Shown: piece by piece, positions 13,519 through 18,417 of the stretch
Layout: each line of letters begins with the position of its first letter
How positions within the stretch are numbered: position 1 is the first letter of the stretch
Source: Bacteroidota bacterium
GTDB taxonomy: Bacteria; Bacteroidota; Bacteroidia; Flavobacteriales; Schleiferiaceae
NCBI GenBank assembly: GCA_005786915.1
Contig: SYCM01000096.1
Span: 1-18,417, forward strand
Length of the DNA: 18,417 bases
Reading direction: 5' to 3'
Position numbers and translations under genes: made by a program
Notes under the pieces: generated by a model
Told to the model about the DNA's origin: nothing
What the model saw: the letters and a program-made list of their open reading frames with translations, nothing else
Databases searched by the model: none

Positions 13519-15945
13519 TTACATACCCATGTCTTCTCCGCCACCGCCGCCCATGCCGCTGGGGCCCATTCCGCGCCCGCTGCGCTGTACGCTGCGGTCT
13601 TGCTTGCCGAAGTTGTACTGAAGCGTCACAAAACCAATGCGGCTCTCGCGGTAGCGCATGAAGTAAATGTCGGTGAAGGGCGGATGCTGTTCGACCTGAA
13701 AGCGGCGCTGCTTGAACACGTCGCTCAGGCGCAGGGTCAGCGAGAGCTTGTTTTTCACGAGGTCGTACTTGTATCCGAGGTCCCAAGCCTGCATGCCTTT
13801 GAAGTAGCCTTGGCCGGTTGGACCCGCGCCCATTTGGTTGAACGTGAGCTGAATTTGGTGCGCCGGCGTAGGATTGTACATCGCATTGGCGCGCCCCGAC
13901 CAACCGAAGCCCGACTGCGTGAGTCCGGCCTGGAGGTTTTGGGCGTTGATCACCGACCAGAACGCGTCGGCCGAGGCCTGGAGGCTCAGTTTTTTACCGA
14001 AACGGGCCATGGTGTTGGCGCTCAACCCGAAACGGTCCCGCGTGTCGAAGTTGGACCAGGTGACGGTGACCAACCCGGTGGGGTCGACCTGAACGTAGCG
14101 CGAAAACATGTTGGTGGTGTGCTGCACGTAGCTGTTGACCGTCGCCGAACCCCATTTGGCGTACTTGGCGGCACTGACCTCAAACGCATGCGTGTATTCG
14201 GGCATCAACTCGGGGTTTCCCTTGCGGAACGACTGGGGGTTCGAGTAGTCGACGATCGGATTCAGCTGCTCTTCGCCCGGGCGGTTCACGCGCATAGCGT
14301 AGCTCGCTTGGAACTCGGTGCCCTTTTTGGGGGAGTAGGTGACAAAGGCGCTCGGAAAGTAGCCTGGGTAGATGAAGTCCAGCTGGCTCCCGGTTTTCAA
14401 AATGAAGCTGAGGTTGGCGACCTCGTAGCGCATTCCGACCTGGGCCTTCCATTTGGGACTGAATACGTAGCCGTAGGTGGCGTAAAGTGCGTGCACCCAC
14501 TGCCATTGGTCCACCGACTGGGTGCGCAAGGTGTCGTCGAGAAAGTTGCTGCTGAAGGGCGAGGTCAGGTACTTGGCGTCGCGCCGGCTGTCGCGGGCAA
14601 AGTAGGTACTCCGGCCTCCGAGGCTGAGCTTGCTCTTGCTGTTGAGCACTTGCTCGGCGTCGGTTTGCAGGTTGAGGTTGCGGGTGGACTCGAGGGTTTC
14701 GAAGCGCTGCAGGAAAACACCTCCGTAGGTCAATTGGGCGGGGTACCCCGCGTCGGCCGTGAAGGTGTTGTTATTCCACTCGTCGCGTTCGCGGTCGGCG
14801 TAGTTCACGTCGACGGTCCATTTTTCGCCTTCGGTCTTGAACTTGCGCTCGAGCCGCAGGGCGACGTCGCCGTTGGCGGACTGGCGGTCGCTTTCGGCCC
14901 GTTGCACGGCCGTCAGTTTGGAAGAAGCCGAGGTGTTCTCGTAGGAGGTGGTGTCCTTCTCGGTGCGCTGGTCTTGGTTCAGTCCGACCGAAAGGTTGGC
15001 GGTCCACACCTTGTTGAGGGGCAGGTCGACGCCCAGACGGCCGTTGAGCCCGCCGCCCAGGTTGGTGCCGTAGGACCAGTGCTTTTGGGTGTAGGCGGTG
15101 TCGGGAAAGAAAAAGTTGCGCTCCACGGTTCCGCCCGAAAAGTTGCGGCGGTGGTCCCACGCGAGGTTGGTGAACACACGGACCTTGCCCACGGGTACCG
15201 AAAGGCTGGTGGAGGCATTGTACTTGGCGTTGGTTCCGACCCCGACGACCACGTTGCCGTTGAGCGGAAGCTCGCGGTTTTTCTTGGTCACGATGTTGAT
15301 CACGCCGCCCGAGCCCTGCGCGTCGAACTGGGCACCGGGGTTGGTGATGACCTCGACGCGCTGCACGCTTCCGGCGGGGAGGCGGTCAAAGGCGTTGGAG
15401 CCGCTGAAGCCCAGCAGCGAGGCGGGGCGCCCGTCGATGAGCACCGTAACGTTTTCGTCGCCGCGCAGCTGTACGTTGCCGTCCATGTCGAGCGAAACGT
15501 TGGGCACTTGGCGCAAAATGTCGGTTCCTGTTCCGCCCTGCACGTTGAGGTCCTGGGCGACGTCGTAGACCTTGCGGTCCATTCCGAGCAGCGCACGCGC
15601 CGACTGGGCTTCGACTTTGGCCTCCTCGAGCTCGGTAGTGCTGGCGACGGCCTTCATGATGCCGAGCTTGATGGGCGTTCCGCTGGCCTCAATGGGGCGC
15701 ATCAGCGGCTGGTAGCCGAGCGGACGGGCCACCAGGCGGTAGCTGCCGTTGGGCACGCTCAGCTGAAACTGGCCCTGGGTGTTGGTCACCGTCTGGGCAA
15801 CCGGCCCTTGAGGCCCCATGACGCGCACCGCCGTATTGGGAATCGGCTCTTCTCCGTCCATCACCTGGCCAACAATCAAAGTTTGCGCGAGCAGCGGGCT
15901 CGCGGCGAGGGCCAAGCAGAGGGCGAGGGTGCGTAACATGTTCAT
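13519..15945 (-). CDS. TonB-dependent receptor, outer-membrane beta-barrel protein (OMP_b-brl_3 type)
   Basis: The 808-residue protein has a signal peptide (1-20, ending LLAQ) and a carboxypeptidase-regulatory-like domain at about 23-98 (IVGQVMDGEEPIPNTAVRV, GYQPLMRPI). The plug region (about 105-222) contains GTGTDILRQVPNVSLDMDG, VTVLIDGRPAS, RVEVITNPGAQFDAQGSGG and VINIVTKKN. A barrel with many DRE/RNF-type strands follows, including PRPGEEQLNP-like NRPGEEQLNPIVDYSNP and RKGNPELMPE. These are hallmarks of the OMP_b-brl_3 receptors, which differ from SusC and have no SusD partner. The C-terminal tail after YNFGKQDRSVQ (about 784-808) is rich in Gly and Met, as in some relatives. The substrate is unknown. 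The gene follows asd by 54 bp and precedes msrA by 30 bp, all on the same strand. A run of eight G lies just upstream. The family is firm, the ligand open. Confidence 0.9.
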   Translation of the reverse strand: MNMLRTLALCLALAASPLLAQTLIVGQVMDGEEPIPNTAVRVMGPQGPVAQTVTNTQGQFQLSVPNGSYRLVARPLGYQPLMRPIEASGTPIKLGIMKAVASTTELEEAKVEAQSARALLGMDRKVYDVAQDLNVQGGTGTDILRQVPNVSLDMDGNVQLRGDENVTVLIDGRPASLLGFSGSNAFDRLPAGSVQRVEVITNPGAQFDAQGSGGVINIVTKKNRELPLNGNVVVGVGTNAKYNASTSLSVPVGKVRVFTNLAWDHRRNFSGGTVERNFFFPDTAYTQKHWSYGTNLGGGLNGRLGVDLPLNKVWTANLSVGLNQDQRTEKDTTSYENTSASSKLTAVQRAESDRQSANGDVALRLERKFKTEGEKWTVDVNYADRERDEWNNNTFTADAGYPAQLTYGGVFLQRFETLESTRNLNLQTDAEQVLNSKSKLSLGGRSTYFARDSRRDAKYLTSPFSSNFLDDTLRTQSVDQWQWVHALYATYGYVFSPKWKAQVGMRYEVANLSFILKTGSQLDFIYPGYFPSAFVTYSPKKGTEFQASYAMRVNRPGEEQLNPIVDYSNPQSFRKGNPELMPEYTHAFEVSAAKYAKWGSATVNSYVQHTTNMFSRYVQVDPTGLVTVTWSNFDTRDRFGLSANTMARFGKKLSLQASADAFWSVINAQNLQAGLTQSGFGWSGRANAMYNPTPAHQIQLTFNQMGAGPTGQGYFKGMQAWDLGYKYDLVKNKLSLTLRLSDVFKQRRFQVEQHPPFTDIYFMRYRESRIGFVTLQYNFGKQDRSVQRSGRGMGPSGMGGGGGEDMGM

Positions 15946-15962
15946 CAGACGGTGGCTTGGGT

Positions 15963-15982
15963 CAAAGGTTTAGTGGGGGGGG
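15963..15982 (-). promoter_or_regulatory. Possible promoter of the TonB-dependent receptor with a G8 tract in the spacer
   Basis: On the minus strand AACCTTTG (15970 to 15963) matches TAnnTTTG at all but the first base and lies 17 bp upstream of the receptor ATG (15945). Directly upstream, within the expected -33/-7 spacer, is a run of eight C on the minus strand (15975-15982 as G). No TTG was found at the -33 position, so the promoter call is weak; the homopolymer is directly seen. Confidence 0.35.
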
Positions 15983-15999
15983 CGAAGTTCGCGGCGCCT

Positions 16000-16998
16000 T
16001 TACCGCAAAAATCCGGCCGAAACCAGTCGCTCGGCGATTTGAACGGCATTCGTCGCCGCACCCTTGCGCAGGTTGTCCGACACGATCCAAAGGTGGATCG
16101 AGCGGTCGCAGACCACGTCTTCGCGGATGCGGCCCACGAACACTTCGTCGCGGCCCTCGGCAAAGCGGGGCATGGGGTAGGCCTTGGCGGCGGGGTCGTC
16201 CTGCACCACCACGCCGGGCATCGCCGCCAAAAGCTGGCGCACCTCGTCGAGCGAAGGGCGGGCGTCGCGAAAGGTCACGAGCACCGACTCGGAGTGTCCG
16301 CCCTGCACCGGAACCCGCACCGCGGTGGCGCTCACGCCCACCGAATCGTCGCCGAGGATTTTCTTGGTCTCGTGGTGCAGCTTCATCTCCTCTTTCGTGT
16401 AGCCGTTTTCAAGGAACACGTCGCAGTGCGGAATGCAGTTTTTATCAATCGGGTAGGCGTAGGCCATGGGGCCGTCAAAATGGCCGGAGCGTTCGTTTTC
16501 GAGCTGGTCCACGGCGGCTTTGCCCGTGCCCGTCACGCTTTGGTAGGTGCTGACGCGCACCGTGCGGATGGGGTGGGCGTCGTGCAGCGGCTTGAGGGCC
16601 ATCACCAATTGAATGGTCGAGCAGTTGGGGTTGGCGATGATCTTGGCGTCGGCCGTCAGGGCGTCGGCATTGATCTCGGGCACCACGAGCGGAATTCCCG
16701 GTTCCATGCGCCACGCGGAACTGTTGTCGACCACAAAGCAGCCCACCTCGGCGAACTTGGGCGCCCACTCGAGCGAGGTGCTACCGCCCGCCGAAAAGAT
16801 GGCCAAGTCGGGCTTCAGGGCCACGGCCTCCGCCAGCGTGAGCACGACGTAGTCGGCCCCGTTCCAGTTCAAAATGCTTCCCGCGGATTTTTCGGAGGCC
16901 ACCGGAATAAATTCCGTGACCGGGAACGCGCGTTCCACCAGGACTTTTCGCATGACTTCGCCGACCATTCCGGTGGCGCCAACTAGAGCTAAACGCAT
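16000..16998 (-). CDS. asd: Aspartate-semialdehyde dehydrogenase
   Basis: The 332-residue enzyme reduces L-aspartyl-4-phosphate to L-aspartate-4-semialdehyde with NADPH in the cytoplasm, the branch step to lysine, diaminopimelate, threonine and methionine. The NADP-binding domain starts MRLALVGATGMVGEVMRKVL, with SAGGSTSLEWAP at 69-80 and VVDNSSAWRM at 89-98. The catalytic motif IANPNCSTIQ holds C126, and VRVPVQGGHSESV holds H235, the general base. STYQSVTGTGKAAVDQL and the C-terminal WIVSDNLRKGAATNAVQIAE are also standard. Length is normal. The start at 16998 gives the expected GATGMVG at residue 7. A perfect TACTTTTG promoter element lies 29-36 bp upstream. It diverges from the lamin-tail gene across 42 bp and may be cotranscribed with the receptor gene 54 bp downstream. 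Identification is very sure. Confidence 0.97.
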   Translation of the reverse strand: MRLALVGATGMVGEVMRKVLVERAFPVTEFIPVASEKSAGSILNWNGADYVVLTLAEAVALKPDLAIFSAGGSTSLEWAPKFAEVGCFVVDNSSAWRMEPGIPLVVPEINADALTADAKIIANPNCSTIQLVMALKPLHDAHPIRTVRVSTYQSVTGTGKAAVDQLENERSGHFDGPMAYAYPIDKNCIPHCDVFLENGYTKEEMKLHHETKKILGDDSVGVSATAVRVPVQGGHSESVLVTFRDARPSLDEVRQLLAAMPGVVVQDDPAAKAYPMPRFAEGRDEVFVGRIREDVVCDRSIHLWIVSDNLRKGAATNAVQIAERLVSAGFLR

Positions 16999-17026
16999 AG
17001 CGCGGCAGGGGTTTTTAGTATTGCGG

Positions 17027-17034
17027 CAAAAGTA
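17027..17034 (-). promoter_or_regulatory. Bacteroidota -7 promoter element (TACTTTTG) of asd
   Basis: Read on the minus strand, TACTTTTG is an exact match to TAnnTTTG and is followed by CCGCAATA, a common context in Bacteroidota. It ends 28 bases before the asd ATG, giving a leader of about 20 nt. A TTG at the -33 distance was not seen. The element also lies just ahead of the divergent plus-strand gene. Confidence 0.5.
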
Positions 17035-17040
17035 CGGACG

Positions 17041-18417
17041 ATGAAGAGGTTAATTGCGTTAAGCCTGGGGCTGCTGGCCTCGCGTGCCGGAGCCCAGTGG
17101 GGCCCGTGGACTGAAGATTGGTCGGGGGGCCTCGCAACCTGGCAGGGCGACACTTCGGCCTTTGACTGCGGAGAGGAACTGCGTTTGGCGGCTCCCGCGG
17201 CGGGAACCTATGCGCTGTGGCGCGACGGACGGGGCGCCAGGCCGGCCCAGGCCTCGGGCCGCGTAACGCTCGATTTCAATCCATCTTCGGTCAATTTTGC
17301 GTTTTGGGAGGCCTTGGACTCTTCGGCGTCGGGCGGCTACCGGCTTGAATTTGGGCGGACCAACGACCAGATTCGGCTGCTTCGGCGCTCCGACGGCCTG
17401 CTCTTGGCCGCCAGCCCTTCGGGCTTGCTCAACCGAGTTGCCACGGTCCTCCACTGGTCCTGGACGTGGTCTGCCGACGCTGGGCACCGCCTCTCGTGGC
17501 AGCTTCGCGACACCCTGGGGGCGGTGGTCGACAGCGGCTCGGCCTGGGGCAACGCCGATTCCTCGCTTTCCCACCTCGGCCGGGTGCGCTTCGGAGCCAC
17601 CGTGACCGCCACGCGCACCCGAGCCGTGGGCTGGGGCCCTCTGTCGTTCAGCGCCTCGGAACTTCGGCGCCCGCCCACCTACCGCCGCGCCGGCCTCGGC
17701 GACGTCGCGGTCACCGAGATTTTGGTGGACCCCGAGCCCCAGGTGAGCTGGAGGTCGGCGCCTGAGGACTTTGTTGAACTCTTGGTGAACGCGGATTCCG
17801 TCCGAAGCGCCGTGGGCTGGACCTTCAGCCACGGAAGTGGCCGCTGGACCTTGCCCGACCGGTTGCTGCAGCCCGGGGAGCTGCTGCTGCTCGCCGACGC
17901 CCGAGCGGCGTGGCCCGACTCCCTGCCGATTTGGGACGTTCCGCTGGTCTTGAGCGCCTCGCCCGCCTTTTGGTCCCTAGCCGACGCCGACGGGCAGAAG
18001 CTGGCCTGGGGCCGCACCCAGCCCGAAATGCACCAGCCCGCCGACAAGGCCTTGGGAGGATGGTCCCTCGAGAGCGATCCCTCGCTCGCCGCGCTGCCGC
18101 GCGCCTGGCAGTCCTCCCGCAACGCCTTGGGTTCAAGCCCCGGCCGCCTCGAGTTTAGCCCGGTGGGCCCTCGCCAGGGCGGAATCCTCGGTCTGCTCGC
18201 CGACAGCGTGCTGCACGTCGACTGGCGGCACCCTCTGCCCTTGGAAACGCCGGCGCACTATCCCCTGGACTCGGCGGCGCTGGTCCGCTTTGCCGGCGGA
18301 CCCTGGGTTGCCTCGCGCCCCCACGCCGAGCGCACCGCCCTGCGCTGGGTGGGATCATCTGCTGAGGACCATTGGCCCGGAACGCCGGGCGAAGCGTGGG
18401 TGCTCCCGATGCGCCCC
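17041..18417 (+). CDS. Secreted lamin-tail-domain protein, N-terminal part, cut by window edge
   Basis: The frame opens at ATG 17041 and stays open to the last base (459 residues), so the C-terminus is missing. A signal peptide (1-19, LIALSLGLLASRAGAQ) is followed by WTEDWSGGLATWQGDTSAF (23-41) and VTLDFNPSSVNFAFW (75-89). This is a lectin-like beta-sandwich often found at the start of large Bacteroidota surface proteins. Residues about 219-330 form a lamin-tail domain: GDVAVTEILVDPEP, EDFVELLVN, GWTFSHGSGRWTLPD, LLQPGELLLLAD and FWSLADADGQKLAW. Such proteins usually continue with Ig-like or FlgD-like repeats and end in a T9SS sorting domain, which cannot be seen here. Trp and Arg are unusually frequent, and the DNA looks richer in G+C than the left half of the window. 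It diverges from asd. The domain calls are fairly sure; its biological role is unknown. Confidence 0.8.
   Translation, partial: MKRLIALSLGLLASRAGAQWGPWTEDWSGGLATWQGDTSAFDCGEELRLAAPAAGTYALWRDGRGARPAQASGRVTLDFNPSSVNFAFWEALDSSASGGYRLEFGRTNDQIRLLRRSDGLLLAASPSGLLNRVATVLHWSWTWSADAGHRLSWQLRDTLGAVVDSGSAWGNADSSLSHLGRVRFGATVTATRTRAVGWGPLSFSASELRRPPTYRRAGLGDVAVTEILVDPEPQVSWRSAPEDFVELLVNADSVRSAVGWTFSHGSGRWTLPDRLLQPGELLLLADARAAWPDSLPIWDVPLVLSASPAFWSLADADGQKLAWGRTQPEMHQPADKALGGWSLESDPSLAALPRAWQSSRNALGSSPGRLEFSPVGPRQGGILGLLADSVLHVDWRHPLPLETPAHYPLDSAALVRFAGGPWVASRPHAERTALRWVGSSAEDHWPGTPGEAWVLPMRP

Noticed and set aside
12910..15936. A 1008-codon open frame on the plus strand, antisense to msrA and the TonB-dependent receptor
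   Set aside because: It covers two well-recognised genes in the opposite strand, has low-complexity Val/Gly/Ala/His-rich composition and no domain. Long antisense frames are a by-product of G+C-rich codon use.
17059..18358. Minus-strand frames opposite the lamin-tail gene (for example 17059-17832 and 17679-18122)
   Set aside because: They are Arg/Pro/Ala-rich shadows of a plus-strand gene with signal peptide and lamin-tail motifs that stays open to the window end.

Overview
The window reads as a G+C-rich member of the Bacteroidota, probably Flavobacteriales. It encodes a SusC/SusD pair, a type IX secretion (T9SS) C-terminal sorting domain, an HU-CCDC81/SPOR protein, a DUF6341/DUF6427-like pair beside purD, and several Bacteroidota-type promoter elements (TAnnTTTG). 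Genus cannot be told from the sequence alone. No tRNA, rRNA, CRISPR array, transposase or phage gene was seen.

Left part (1-8531, all minus strand): a polysaccharide utilisation locus (PUL), read right to left. It runs SusC receptor, SusD lipoprotein, PKD-domain lipoprotein, GH16 endo-glucanase lipoprotein with an N-terminal Calx-beta domain, a three-module carbohydrate-binding-like T9SS cargo protein, and a GH3 beta-glucosidase cut by the window edge. The set SusC-SusD-PKD-GH16-GH3 is the classic layout of laminarin (beta-1,3/1,6-glucan) loci in marine Bacteroidota. The inferred flow is surface binding and endo-cleavage (GH16, PKD protein, SusD, secreted binder), TonB-driven uptake (SusC), then trimming to glucose (GH3). 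The first four genes are joined by three consecutive 1-base stop/start overlaps. A strong intrinsic-terminator hairpin separates the secreted binder from the GH3 gene. No regulator gene lies beside the locus, but the region upstream of susC holds two inverted repeats and a direct repeat.

Middle part (8791-12770): purD (purine synthesis, plus strand); a 55-aa membrane protein (DUF6341-like, minus); a polytopic membrane protein (DUF6427-like, plus), divergent from it; and a minus-strand pair, HU-CCDC81/SPOR protein then acyl-CoA thioesterase, coupled by an ATGA overlap. The 118-bp gap at 12771-12888 has three DnaA-box-like nonamers and a degenerate heptamer tandem repeat.

Right part (12889-18417): a lipoprotein-type MsrA, an OMP_b-brl_3 type TonB-dependent receptor and aspartate-semialdehyde dehydrogenase (asd), all minus strand. 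Divergent from asd is a plus-strand secreted protein with a lamin-tail domain that runs off the window. The receptor is preceded by a run of eight G in its likely promoter region.

The most unusual items are the operator-like repeats upstream of susC, the hairpin inside the PUL, the DnaA-box-like cluster next to a heptamer repeat, and the unassigned domains of the PUL binding proteins. No wholly new system can be claimed from the sequence alone.
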